Assembly (NCBI GenBank): GCA_963930645.1
Contig: OZ005648.1
Coordinates: forward strand, 155,209,035-155,273,034
Reading direction: 5' to 3'
Origin: Salticus scenicus
Lineage: Eukaryota; Arthropoda; Arachnida; Araneae; Salticidae
Length of the DNA stretch: 64,000 nt
Position 1 is the first letter of the stretch; the number at the start of each line of letters is the position of its first letter. The position numbers and the translations under genes are program-made. This document shows positions 8,879-20,644 of the stretch, piece by piece. The notes under the pieces were generated by a model, which was given only the letters and a program-made list of their open reading frames with translations, was not told where the DNA came from and did no database searches.

Positions 8879-11635
8879 TAGGGAGCCTGTATACTCAGGG
8901 AGACGACACGCGGGAGCAAACATCTCATTGGTTATGACCTGTTTTTTACCGCCTTGGGCTATTTCCAGTTTCTCGGCAATTGGAATAGCAGTGAGTTGAG
9001 AAGCAACTCAGAAACAAAAGCTTATTTCTATTATAATGAATTAAGATATCAATTTTTATTACTATAATATTATTTAAGTGACATTAAATTTTGATTTTGA
9101 ATGATTTTTATGCAGAAAATCCTCTCTAGTTTTAAGATATTAGCATGTTTTTGTGGCTGATCACCATTCGCATTCGTTTTCAATACTTGAAAGTAATGTT
9201 TACGAACTTTTTCTTAAAATATTTCTAACCTAAACAGCAATTTAAATATGCTACAAGCATTAAAGTTTTACATACTGTATTTTACAACTTATTAAATGTG
9301 TTTTAATATGAAAGAAATGTCATTTTGCTGCATGAGAGCATGTTGGCGATGTTTGAGCCGTTACTGGCTATATTTATTTTCGCCAAGTCGTAATTTTTAA
9401 ACATCGGCCCTTTTAAAGAATATAGCGTCTATTACTAAAAGGTTTTACATTTTTAAATATCTCTTTAAATTATTTTATGGCATTTCCTTAGATTTATATT
9501 CATATTAAATAATATTAGACATTTTTCATATTTGTCTTATATTTTCTGTTATTCATTTATATAAAAAAGATATTGAGGCTCATTTTTTTTTAATTGTTAA
9601 ATTAACTTTTAATTAAAATTAGAAGTTATATAATTGTAATTATTATCAATAAAATCCCAATACCAAAAATCAAAATATATTAAAAACTGAAATCTGAAAA
9701 AATGCTTGCTTTTTGAAAAATTATTAATTTAAATTTTTACTAATATAAGTAATGAAAAGTTTAGAACGATATGGTTCAAAATACATTTTGGAACTAGATC
9801 ATGCAAATATTAAATCAAAAATTTATTCTACAAATAATTTAATTTTCAGTGTGTAGATGCGTTTTATTTCATTAAACAAAGTTTTAGATAGTCTCAAAGA
9901 ATCAAAATTTTACTTTAGCCCAGGCAAAGAAAAGTAATAATAAATAAATCTTTGTTTTATAGATTTATTTGTCGATGAGATAATAGTACCTAATTTCAGC
10001 AAATTTATTATGTTTTTTCCTCATGCTGATTTAAATTGTTTATCGTTGATTTACATGATATATTATAATAATAATTGCATATATATATATTATAACAAAT
10101 CAGATCTACTTAACACAAATGATTATATGTTTATTTAAATATTCTTTTTTGTATTTTTATTTATCTGATCTTTTTTATTTATTTATTTAAAACCACGGAC
10201 TTTTTTTTTTTAATTATTATTATTATTATTTTCTTTTAAGTACATTGTTGTAAATGTAACATCATTTTCTTCTACTTCTTTTTTTTTTTTTTTTTTCTTA
10301 AACTTAAAAAAAAAAAAAAAAAAAAGATAGATTCAAGCAGCAATGACATCCGTTTTGAGCGTTAGTTTACAGAAACTTCCACTTTTATTATAATTATAAG
10401 GATGCGCAAAAATTAGAGTGCATTCAGACTGAAAAACCGAATTGATAAACTTTTTAAATTTATTTGAAAATTTTAATATTGTTTAATTCATTGATATATT
10501 TCAGCAGTATTCCAACTTGCCAAATTCCTTGTTACATATTTGTTATCCATATTATAATTGTATTGCATATTTCAATTATCATTATTCAATTTGTTTTCTT
10601 GTTTCAAGGTTAATTCTATCACTCCAGTCACAAAACAAAAGGCTGTCAGAACGCCATCCCCCCCACCACTATTTCTTTTCATGGGGGGGGGGGAGTATTA
10701 TGATATAAATTGGAAATAAAATTATTTTCTTATAATAAGCTATTTTCATGCGTGAAAAAATGTTTTTAAAATATTTAAATTAATGTTGATAATTCGTTAA
10801 ACACAACTTAAAAAAAAAGAAGAAGAAAAAGAAGAGAGAAAGAGAGATGAGTAGGGGGGGGGGGGAGAGAGAGAGGCATACATTTATTTTAAGAGTAAAA
10901 AACACAGACTGAAAGCGAAATATTCTTAGTACATGCTATTTTTTTAAATAATAACAATATTAATTTTTTAATATCGTTAAAAATATTTTTTTTTTTTTTA
11001 CTTTAAAGAAACTTTAGAAAAACTTTAAAGATTTTTTTCTAATTATCAAATGTATTATTATTATATTTTGATTACTACATTTTTGTTTATAAGATAAAAT
11101 TAATAATAATATTATTATTATTAGTTTTATCTTATAAACAAAAATATAGTAATCAAAATATAATTATAGTTAATATGATTCAACTATAAATGTTTTTATC
11201 TGAGTTTTATTTATTATTATTTTATTATTTTTAAAGAAAGAAAAAAGAGGGAGAGGTCAAATAATTAATATCACGTTTTTACAACAGACAAATAAATATG
11301 AATACTTTTTAATAATAATACTTTTTTTTTTTTTTTGTAAAAAAGTTCGTTTTATTTTTCATTTTTTATTTTTTCTTATTGATAAGACGGAATTTTAATT
11401 ACATTAGAAGTAAATTAAATAGACAATTATGGAGCTAGTTTTCATTCAAAGATAAAACGAGGAGGCGGAAAAACGCAACCGTCGCCAAAGTGGCAATAAC
11501 TTTCGACATTCTGTAAACATAACAACCCCATTCAGCTTTTGCGCTCTTTTCATCTGGTAAAAAAAATTGCGGCGACGCATGCGTATTAGTAAGTTTACTT
11601 CTGCTTGTCGTCTCCCTCAATATACAGGCTCCCTA
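8879..11635. mobile_element. hAT-like non-autonomous transposon (2,757 bp)
   Basis: Terminal inverted repeats begin TAGGGAGCCTGTATA and extend for about 30 bp with two or three mismatches. Eight-base duplications CTTTTGGG flank both sides (8871-8878 and 11636-11643). The inverted paralogous locus has one copy of this octamer (CCCAAAAG, 18397-18404) and no insert. An 8 bp duplication and a TAGGG start fit the hAT superfamily. The interior is AT-rich with homopolymer tracts and has no recognisable transposase. Confidence 0.8.
11063..11162. repeat. Long hairpin inside the hAT-like element
   Basis: Two arms of about 48 bp are inverted copies with few mismatches (core ttgtttataagataaaa) and meet in a TAA/ATT tract. 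It is probably a cruciform-prone or foldback insertion. No protein is encoded. Confidence 0.75.
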
Positions 11636-11760
11636 CTTTTGGGTGAACAAAAATCATTGAATTCCCGTCATCGTCACCTGACGCTTTCCATTTGAAGTGA
11701 AAACTTTTGGGTGAACAAAAGTCATTGAACTCACGTCACCGTCACCTGACGCTTTCCATC
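11636..11760. repeat. Two tandem copies of a 64 bp unit
   Basis: The unit runs from 'cttttgggtgaacaaaa' to 'cctgacgctttccat' and occurs twice. The inverted paralogue also has two copies at about 18285-18405, so the duplication predates the split of the Helitron copies. Confidence 0.7.
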
Positions 11761-11836
11761 CTTGTATGATACAAATAATGTATCCTACAATTAACTTGCT
11801 AATGTGACGCGTTAATAATTATATACTGTATATTGT

Positions 11837-12400
11837 TTTACAATCTGGTGCGGCTCTACACGACTTCTCTCATCTCCGGGCACTGTCTCTATAGCAGTTA
11901 GACCTCACAAAACCGTGAGAAAGGCCAAAGCCTCCATTTTTCTCACGTTTTTACAATCTGGTGCGGCTCTACACGACTTCTCTCATCTCCGGACACTGTC
12001 TCTTAAAGATTGCAGCCGGAAACGTTGCAGTTAGACCTCACAAAACAGTGAGAAAGGCCAAAGCCACCATTTTTCTCACGTTTATACAATCTGGTGCGGC
12101 TCTACACGACTTCTCTCATCTCCGGGCACTGTCTCTATTGCAGTTAGATCTCACAAAACCGTGAGAAAGCCCAAAGCTGCCATTTTTCTCACGTTTTTAC
12201 AATCTGGTGCGGCTCTACACGACTTCTCTCATCTCCGGACACTGTCTCTTAAAGATTGCAGCCGGAAACGTTGCAGTTAGACCTCACAAAACAGTGAGAA
12301 AGGTCAAAGCCGCCATTTTTCTCACGTTTTTACAATCTGGTGCGGCTCTACACGACTTTTCTCATCTCCGTACACTGTCACTATTGCCGTTAGCTCATTA
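11837..12400. repeat. Alternating 113/133 bp tandem array, plus-strand copy
   Basis: The motif caatctggtgcggctctaca starts at 11841, 11954, 12087, 12200 and 12333, giving spacings of 113, 133, 113 and 133. The long version carries about 20 extra bases (around 'aaagattgcagccggaaa'). This is a 246 bp higher-order dimer. Short open frames cross it only because the unit lacks stops in some phases. Confidence 0.9.
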
Positions 12401-12831
12401 AATGAAATTGTAATATAATTTTTGTAGTAGTAGTTTATATTAATGAATTAAAAAAACACTGCATTTAAAAGTATTTCCTGCACAATAAAATATTTTCTGA
12501 CGATTCAAGAAATACACACGTAATTGTTCACGTTTTCACTTCTGTCTGCACTCCCGGAGTGCAAATGTTTTTTTATTTTTTTTTTTTATTTCAGAACGAA
12601 AATTGGTACAACTATAATATTTCCCCACAGCAGAATTTGGCGATTTTTCTTTGCGCCGATCTGAACGATAACGATGTGGTTCTGAACTGTTTGCGATATA
12701 ATATGGCAGCCTGCATGCTATTTATTTTGGATTTATGATTTTGTGATTTATGATTTAGCTTATGATTTTATCATTTATAGTTGTTCCCCATCATGATCTA
12801 AACATTGTTTTCAAGATTTATCGCTCACATT

Positions 12832-12860
12832 CCGTCATTTTTGACGGGATTATATACTAG
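12832..12860 (+). other. Helitron 3' hairpin and CTAG end
   Basis: A CCGTCA/TGACGG stem with a four-base loop, nine bases, then CTAG and T. The same structure is on the minus strand at 17352-17379. Confidence 0.75.
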
Positions 12861-14701
12861 TTTTATATAATATAATATAATGATCTAAGCATTAATGTTT
12901 AAACTGATGTGTGTAAACGAAATTAGAATTTAAAAATAAATAAACGAATAAAAAATAAAATAAAATTAGAAATTCTAACTTCTAAACTTTTATTAAATTA
13001 TTTATTTTAATTTATAATTGCTGCCAAAACAATTTACGAGTTAATTTATTTTTCGACTTTTAATAAAATATATTTTCACGCGAATAATAATATAAAAAGT
13101 AAATTAAAAAATATATATATCATCTGCATTTCATTATGCATTTTTTTAAAGAATAATTGAGAAGTTTAAATTTATTTGGCGACTATTTTTAGCAACTAAC
13201 AGTTATGACAAGTAGCTCAATAGACATAGCGCATACAGCCATTACTGAAATGCAAATAGCATTTAATTATTTGAGTTACATTATGTTGATTAGAATCCTA
13301 TTTAATCAATCTATGCTCTATACTAATATATTAAAAGGAAAGGTTTATATATATATGTAGAGAACGATCGCAAGAACTAAAAAGCCGATTTATTTATTTT
13401 TTTTATTTTTTTTTTTTTTTTAGGGCTGAGGGCCTATTAGTCTCAGTCTGGGATTTTTGCGTTGTCGTTTTCGATAGTTGGACATTTGTCGAAATCATTT
13501 TTCGATAGTTGGACATTTATCGAAATCTAAAATTTAGCGAAAATATAATGATTTGAAAGCGATGTTATAATTGGGAAGGAAAAAAAACTAATAGTCCTCC
13601 GTCCTAAACTAAATTCTGCTTTTGCCAGAATTTCATCAAAATCTTTTTTTTTTTTTTTGAAAGAAAAAGAAAAGAAAATTAATAATAATCAGTATCGTTA
13701 CAAGAGATATCGAAAACGTTTTTTTTTTTTTTTTTTTTTTTTTTGAATAATTTTGAATTAGGAAATAAATAGTGCACGTGCAATAATATGAAATAAAAAT
13801 AAATAAAAATATGAATTTAATGATTTGATTTTTATATAAAACACGATCGCGTGCTATCTTAAAAAGTAGATGTAAAATTTAAAGTTTAATTTTCTTGGCA
13901 ACAATTATAAATTAAAATAAATAATTTAATGAAAGTTTAGAAGTTAGAATTTCTAATTTTACTTTTTTTTTTTTTTTTAATTCAAAATTTGGTATAAGTA
14001 TGTTTCAACAACTATAATCAAAAATTTATATTAATTTTTCCTTTCATGAAAATACGTAATTTGATATTCCTCTCCATGTTTCAAGTATTATAGTATAACG
14101 CAATATTTCGTTAACTAGATCTTAATTTTTTTTAATTTTTTATTATTATTTTTTTAATAAGCATAATAGTCAATAACACTTAAAAATTTTGTAAATTTGT
14201 AAAAATGTAATTTGAGGAAGCGGACATTCAAAACACTAAAAAATTGAATAATTCTTCGTTTACAGGAGATCCTCTTCAAGCCACACGAATGATGAGCGAA
14301 ACGTAGTAAAACTACGGTAATTGATTTTCTTTTTAACGGCTGAAGATTCCGATTAATATTTGCACACAATTTTGAAAACCAACGAACGGAATAGTCAGTA
14401 TCGTACTGACGTTCAATAAAAATTTCCTTTAAAGAAGTCGATCACATGCTGAAATAATTGTCGAATGTCGACTAGAAACACAAAAGAATTTTGTATGTAT
14501 ACATCAGCAGCACACATATGACAGGAAATTCTCCAGAATGTTGTAAATCGTAAGAGGCGACACAAGCACTGTAAACCACTGTTGCTAGAGTACAAAACTC
14601 ATCGGGACAAACGTAACAACAATACGCTCATATACTGCACAAAATGACGGGCTTCAAATGAGGAACCATTAGAGACACAGAATGGTCATAATACAAGCCA
14701 G

Positions 14702-14735
<34 letters not shown>

Positions 14736-14945
14736 AGGAACAGGGACTTCTTGACAGGAACACTGATATTGTAGAAGACCATTAGCAACATATATATTCC
14801 AGCAAACAGGAGCGAAAGTTCTTAAAAAGCGTTTAATTTTTTTTTTTTTTTTTTTTTTTTTTTCAACTAATCAAAAGTAACACTGTCTCTAAGTGTTAGA
14901 GGCTATAATAAATTTTGGTAAAATAAATTTTTAATTCAAATTTTC
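12861..14945. other. AT-rich interval with Helitron fragments, no gene seen
   Basis: Homopolymer runs dominate. The stretch 13180-13300 resembles 1255-1345 in Helitron-like copy 1. A TCTATACTAATAT start at 13317 looks like a Helitron 5' end with no partner found. A 31 bp unit containing 'tcgatagttggacattt' is repeated at 13470-13530. The part at 14160-14660 is less AT-rich but has no frame I recognise. Confidence 0.5.
13317..13380 (+). mobile_element. Helitron 5'-end-like fragment
   Basis: The sequence opens with TCTATACTAATATATTAAAA, resembling the TC-initiated 5' ends common in arthropod Helitrons. I found no matching 3' end downstream. Confidence 0.4.
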
Positions 14946-16295
14946 AATATTTTAATTGAAAACAAAGCATAGATTTGATATCTGTCGTCCTTGGCGATTT
15001 TTGTATTTGGCGATCGAAAGCGCAATACGAAAATCTGTATATTTTCGTATTAAATACGAGATCTATGTTTTTACTTTAATTATCCCACTACCGTAGGTAG
15101 TAGAAATATTATATTCGATCCAAAAATTCGATATAGAGTTTCACCTGATTTACACGTTTTAAGGCCTCCTGAGTCCAAAAAAGTAGTTTTTGGCAATGTG
15201 TCAGTTTGTGTGTATGTGTGTACGTATGTGTGGAATCTTCTGGCTGTCATATCTCCGAAACTAATAAAGATAGAACTACGAAACTTCAAAATTGATTCAG
15301 GTCTGGAGTAAAGATAAATTTTCCAAATTTTCGTAAAAATTGAAAAACCGGAATTGGGTCATCGAAAACCGGAAATGGGACCGTAAGCCCATATCACAAA
15401 AACAGATCTAACGATTTTCTTCAAAGTTGCTCAATAAACAACCTATTAGATGCCCTTTTGAATGATATAGTTGGTTAGTTCAGGAAAATTGATAGGTGTC
15501 CTCTATGAACAGCTCAATTTCAGATGTCGCAAGTGCGCTCCTTTAAAAACGCCTGTACGGATTTTTTTCAAACTCGCCATGTTAACTTCCTATTAAATAT
15601 CCTTTTGTATGTAATTATTGTTTTTAGGTCAGTAATTGAGTATGCTAAGTTTTGGTAAAAGTTGGTATCTCAAAAACGGTTCTAACGTTTTCTTGAAAAT
15701 TGTTTCATTAATCCAACTTAGATAACCTTTCTCAAGTATTACGTGCTTATTACAGGAATATTAACAGTCATACTGATTAGGAGTTCAGTTTTAGATCTCG
15801 GAAATTCGTGTTTAAAAAAATAACTATCTATTATTTTTTTTTTCTTTCCCTTATTTTTTAACTCGCTATATAAACTCTGTTGTATGTGTCTTTTATACGT
15901 GTATCAAGTTTCTCTCACTGGAAAATCTCAAAAAATGCATATAACATCTCCAAAAAATTGGGTAATGCAAGTCGTGTGGTTGTTTCACACCAGATTCTGT
16001 AATAGTATATATTCCACGAATATTATTTCATATTACTGATTTCTCCTTTAATATACATTATTAAAATAACCATGAATTATGGAAAAAAATTAAATATATT
16101 TGCAATATGAACAAATAAATAATAATTAAAGCTATTATGACGTCAATTTTATCAAAAACATTTTCATGTCATAGGTTTATTTCTCAATATTTTTTATTCA
16201 TGAGTAAAGAAATGTTTCTTTTTATGAAATAAAAAATTACACAGACACGACATTATTTCATTATTTAAAACATGAAAATCTGACATTGACAGATT

Positions 16296-16932
16296 TTAAT
16301 TTAGTGCTAGAGGCCTACTGCTAAACTTGTTAATATCGACAAATTCTTCTTTAGTTAATTCGTGACGATCTAAATTCCATGATAAAGTTTTCATTAAATC
16401 AAACCAATGTGTTTCAGCTGCAGATACTGTAACAAATAACGTTGGAAGTCCAAACTGTCTTATAGCCGCAAAACAACGTTTTTTATCTTTTTCCCAATGA
16501 GGGGGAGGTGTGCCTTGGGGGGGACTCATGTCAAAGGTGTGCCTTGGGGGGGGGACTCATGTCAAAGTTGTACCTTGGGGGGGACTCATGTCAAAGTTGG
16601 GCCTTGGGGGGACTCATGTCAAAGTTGGGCCTTGGGGGGAACTCATGTCAAAGTTGTGCCTTGGGGGGACTCATGTCAAAGTTGTACCTTGGGGGGGACT
16701 CATGTCAAAGTTGGGCCTGGGGGGACTCATGTCAAAGTTGGGCCTTGGGGGGACTCATGTCAAAGTTGTACCTTGGGGGAGGGGACTCATGTCAAAGTTG
16801 TGCCTTGGGGGGGCTCATGTCAAAGTTGTACCTTGGGAGAATTTTTTATATTTTTTAAAAACTTGTAACCTTCGTTATGAGTAATCAAATTATCTACAAA
16901 ATCTTCATTCAATAAATCCCCATTCAATAAAC
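16296..16932 (-). pseudogene. Helitron Rep N-terminal domain fragment, split by a minisatellite
   Basis: On the minus strand 16932-16843 reads a frame with NEDFVDNLITHNEGYKFLKN, and 16510-16296 reads HWEKDKKRCFAAIRQFGLP, TLFVTVSAAETHWFDLM and about 30 further residues. These two blocks are adjacent in the Helitron-like N-terminal domain, where a short link normally joins them. Here that link is occupied by the 26-32 bp repeat array at 16505-16838, which brings in a stop. The HUH endonuclease part is absent, so the fragment cannot act. The block is bounded by a perfect 17 bp inverted repeat (TTAGTGCTAGAGGCCTA at 16301-16317 and its complement at 17003-17019). Confidence 0.8.
16505..16838. repeat. 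Minisatellite, 11 units of 26-32 bp
   Basis: The core ctcatgtcaaag occurs 11 times, separated by a G-run of variable length (ccttgggggg...). Unit length varies with the number of Gs. All three plus-strand frames stay open across it, which is a composition effect and not a gene. It lies exactly inside the Rep coding block. Confidence 0.95.
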
Positions 16933-17504
16933 CGACTGAAATAGGCCCTTAGCACTATTAAGGGTGACGTATAAAAATTCGACAACGCTGTACCGACTGA
17001 AATAGGCCTCTAGCACTAATAAATAAATAAATAAAAGTAAGTAAAAATTGCCAACATTTAACAACTAATTAAAAAAATTATAATAATTGTAAAATTATAT
17101 TTTGACTTTTCAGTTAATAATATTGCCTGACTATATAGCATATAAACTGATATCTTTCTTGATTTTTTACATGTCAATCCATCTTTAACTAAAATTTGTT
17201 CATCCGTGCGAAGCCGGACGGGTCAGCTAGTCAAGAATAAAATTTATTTTTTCTCAATGCATTGTTGCAACTGTGACATAATTTTTACTAAATTAATCTT
17301 CTTCCATTATTTTATTCATTCCTCCAAACCAAAAATAAAAATTTATTATTACTAGTATATAACCCGTCAAAAATGACGGAATGTGAACGATAAATCTTCA
17401 AAACAATGTTTAGATCATGATGGTTACCACGTGATCATTTAAATGCATTTTCAATTTTTGTTTATAAATCGAATGTGTTTCGATATTTTATAATTTTCGT
17501 TCTT

Positions 17505-18200
17505 TGTGAGGTCTAACTGTAATAGAGACAGTGTCCGGAGATGAGAGAAGTCGTGTAGAGCCACACCAGATCGTAAAAACGTGAGAAAAATTGCAACTTT
17601 GGCCTTTATCATGGTTTTGTGAGGTCTAACTGGAACGTTTCCGGCTGCAATCTTTAAGAGACAGTGTCCGGAGATGAGAGAAGTCGTGTAGAGCCGCACC
17701 AGATTGTAAAAACGTGAGAAAAATGGAGGCTTTGGCCTTTATCACGGTTCTGTGAGGTCTAATTGCAACGATTCCGGATGCAATCGTTAAGAGACAGTGT
17801 CCGGAGTTAAGTGAAGTCGTGTTGAGCCGCACCAGATTGTAAAAACGTGAGAAAAAATGGCGGCTTTGGCCTTCCTCACGGTTTTGTGAGGTCTAACTGC
17901 AATAGAGACAGTGTCCGGAGATGAGAGAAGTCGTGTAGAGCCGCACCAGATTGTAAAAACGTGAGAAAAATGGAGGCTTTGGTCTTTCTCACGGTTCTGT
18001 GAGGCCTAACTGCAACGTTTCCGGCTGCAATCTTTAAGAGACAGTGTCCGGAGATGAGAGAAGTCGTGTAGAGCCGCACCAGGTTGTAAAAACGTGAGAA
18101 AAATGGCAGCTTTGGGCTTTCTCACTGTTTTGTGAGGTCTAACTGCAATAGAGACAGCGCCCGGAGATGAGAGAAGTCGTGTAACGCCGCACCAGATTTT
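17505..18200. repeat. Alternating 113/133 bp tandem array, minus-strand copy
   Basis: The motif accagat recurs at 17565, 17698, 17831, 17945, 18078 (accaggt) and 18191, giving spacings of 133, 133, 114, 133 and 113. It is the inverted counterpart of 11837-12400 with one more unit and one break in the alternation. Confidence 0.9.
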
Positions 18201-18556
18201 AAAACAATATACAGTATATAATTATTAACACATCACATTAGCAAGTTAATTGTGTGATACATTATTTGTATCATACAAGGATGGAAAGCGTTTGCTGACG
18301 ATGACGCGAATTCAATGATTTTTCTTCACCCAAAAGTTTTCACTTCAAATGGAAAGCGTTAGCTGACGATGATGGGAGTTCAATGATTTTTATTCACCCA
18401 AAAGTGCTCAACGCGCCTAAAGAAGTTTTCACTTCAAAAATTTTACCCGATCAACAAATATGAATGACAATAAAAAAACTGCTGGTTGACAAAAAATATA
18501 GGCCCGACAACACAACAGCAACAACACATCCCAGTGTTCCATTAAGTGCTCTATAC

Positions 18557-19458
18557 GCAAGCGAAGTGTGACGTCACTGACCGTCCATGTATGTAAGAAA
18601 ATGATTTCCTATGTTAATCGCCCATTGGATTTTTTGTAAAAAATTATTAAAAATCGAGGAAAATTATTTCCCGATTTTAATCCCCATATTTGGGTATATA
18701 TATGTATTAGTTATCATGTGCATATGTTAGATTGAGTTATTTTGCTGTCAAATTGACAAAATTTTAATTTTAAATTTCAAAACTCTGTTGTCCTTGGCGT
18801 TTTTGTATTTGGCGATCAAAAACGTACTACGAAAATATACATGCCAGATGTATATTTTCGTAATTTGTGTTGTGCGAAATATTGTTTCATATTATTCCTT
18901 AGTCTCTTAATATAAATTTTTAAAATAACCATGATTTTTGAAAGGAATTAAATTATATTCGCCAGATAATTTGGCGATATATATATATATTTTTTTTTTT
19001 TCTGCCAAGGATGACCGATATCAAATCTATTCCGCTGCAGCATATTAGTATCTTATATCAGATACTTTATTTAGACATTTGAAAACAAATTTCACTTCAA
19101 ATTATGATAGAATATTTATCATTTTCCTTTTAATTAGTATATTAGTTGGATATTTATTGTGTAATATCATCCTTTGAAATGAAATGTTTATGTTTTCAAT
19201 GGAATATGGAAGTTTTTTGAAATTTAAAGTTTTGAAATTTAAAATTCAAATTTTATCAATTTTAGAACAAAAACAACTTAATCTAACGCATGCACATGAT
19301 AACTAATACATATCTAAACCTAAATATGGGGATTAAATTCGGGAAATAATTTCCCTCGATTTTTAATAATTTTTTACGAAAAATCCATGGGGCGTTTAAT
19401 ATAGGAAATATTTTTCTTGTATCCACGAACCTGCCAGTGACGTCATCACTTCGCTTGC
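18557..19458. repeat. Palindromic module with about 230 bp inverted arms
   Basis: The left arm starts GCAAGCGAAGTGTGACGTCA and the right arm ends TGACGTCATCACTTCGCTTG plus C. The inner parts pair as diverged inverted copies (18557-18790 against 19210-19458) around a central 420 bp. This could be a foldback-type transposon carried inside the Helitron-like element. No duplication of the target was recognised. Confidence 0.6.
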
Positions 19459-20480
19459 CTATTTAAAGTCCTCATAATAAGAAAAAACGATTCACTTCAT
19501 TTTACCAAAATACTTTTTTTTAAGACTATCGTAGATCCTGTTTTCAAATTTTCTAACTAACTATCCAATAACTACAGACACTCCATGCTAACCCAAATTC
19601 ACCTCTACTCGATACCTCCAACCAGCTATCTCACCCTCAACATCGTCAAAATATCCAGGATCCAGCTAGGGACTTTCTCATTCTCAACCGAACATTTTAC
19701 CTTGACTCGACATTATGACATTAGACTACTCTAATTTCAATACTCATTTCAACTGGTGACTTTTACTTGCCCAACCAAACATTCTATCCCAACTATCATT
19801 TTACACTAATTTCAAAACTAAAATCAACTGGCGGCATTTACGTACTAAACTCGGCGCCAATCATACCTTACAATGTAAACAAACAATAAAGTTTGATAAA
19901 AATATTTAAAGGCTTTAATGTGTTTTTACAAATATTTTAAGATTTTCAAGGCTTTAATATGTTTTAGAAATATTTTAAGCGTTTTTTTAATGAAACAGTC
20001 AAAGAAACGTTCATTCGGAATTAAAAAGTTGTCCATTTGGAATTTGTATTTTCTGAATGGCAACAGTTTTGGTTTGTTTTTATTTGGTCTTGCTTTGTTT
20101 ATAATCATGAAGTTACATAATTCTATTTATAGGTTCATGTTTATAATAGCCAGTGATCCGTTATACTTAATTTAGAGATTTAAACATTACAATTGAATAG
20201 TTTTTCAAGGTTTTATAGGAAATAAGAATATGTGCGATACAAAACATGTATGAAAATTATATGTATGTTTCCTAAGTTGAATTAAATAAACGGAAAAAAA
20301 AATGGCTGCCAAAAGTTTCTGTTTTGAAGCGGTACTAACCGGATTCGTTCATGACAGATGAGGATCATTATATATATTAATTATAAACAAACTCAAGTTA
20401 AGAGTTAAATTAAAAACACGTGTCATTATTGTAATAAAAGGAGAACACTTTAAAAACACGTTTATTAAAAATATAAAAAC

Positions 20481-20524
20481 TTCCAAAGCTTTTTGCCTAC
20501 ATAAAAGAAGGCATCATCAGGGAA
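20481..20524 (-). ncRNA. Hammerhead-like ribozyme motif, copy A (core mutated)
   Basis: The minus strand has CUGAUGA, a GCCU/AGGC stem II and a UUCC/GGAA stem I. The GAAA core reads AAAA here: the essential G of the second core segment has become A. Copy B keeps the G, so this copy is expected to be dead. Confidence 0.65.
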
Positions 20525-20644
20525 TTTAGTTTTACACATATTTCAGAGCAGTTATATGTACTTTTGTATCACATGGTCAACAGTTAAGTCCTTTCATAAA
20601 ATATATTCAACTGGAAGTCATAGATAGAGGCTGGAACTATTACA

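Larger units (their letters stand above)
2370..12860 (+). mobile_element. Helitron-like element, family 2, plus-strand copy (multiply interrupted)
   Basis: The stretch is an inverted, roughly colinear copy of 17352-20384. The 3' terminus has a 6 bp hairpin (CCGTCA at 12832-12837, TGACGG at 12842-12847), nine bases, then CTAG at 12857-12860 and a T, the standard Helitron end. The two copies stop matching at about 2370 on the 5' side; no clean TC start is seen. Removing the MITE with its gypsy insert (2912-7855) and the hAT-like element (8879-11643) leaves about 2.8 kb, close to the 3.0 kb of the other copy. No Rep or helicase gene is visible, so it would have depended on another element. Confidence 0.7.
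14946..17230 (+). mobile_element. Helitron-like element, family 1, copy 2
   Basis: Direct-repeat partner of 1-1956, ending in the same GC-rich motif and CTAG (17227-17230) followed by T. Relative to copy 1 it has lost about 450 bp near 16103 and gained a roughly 790 bp block (about 16232-17020) with a Helitron Rep fragment and a minisatellite. Its 3' end lies only 121 bp from the inverted 3' end of the family 2 copy, so two Helitron ends face each other tail to tail. Confidence 0.65.
17352..20384 (-). mobile_element. Helitron-like element, family 2, minus-strand copy
   Basis: Inverted copy of the plus-strand element at 2370-12860. On the minus strand it ends with the CCGTCA/TGACGG hairpin (17364-17379) and CTAG (17352-17355). 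It lacks the MITE/gypsy and hAT-like insertions and so records both empty sites. It keeps a fuller palindromic module (18557-19458) and six units of the alternating array. No transposition gene is present. Confidence 0.7.

Noticed and set aside
11961..12401. Short frames 'MRLYTTSLISGHCLL...' also at 17451-18079
   Set aside because: Translations of the 113/133 bp array in both Helitron copies; no sign of protein selection.
16497..16884. Three overlapping plus-strand open frames of 116-124 codons with Gly/Ser/Leu repeats
   Set aside because: All three frames are open only because the minisatellite unit lacks stops. The region is a Helitron Rep fragment on the other strand.
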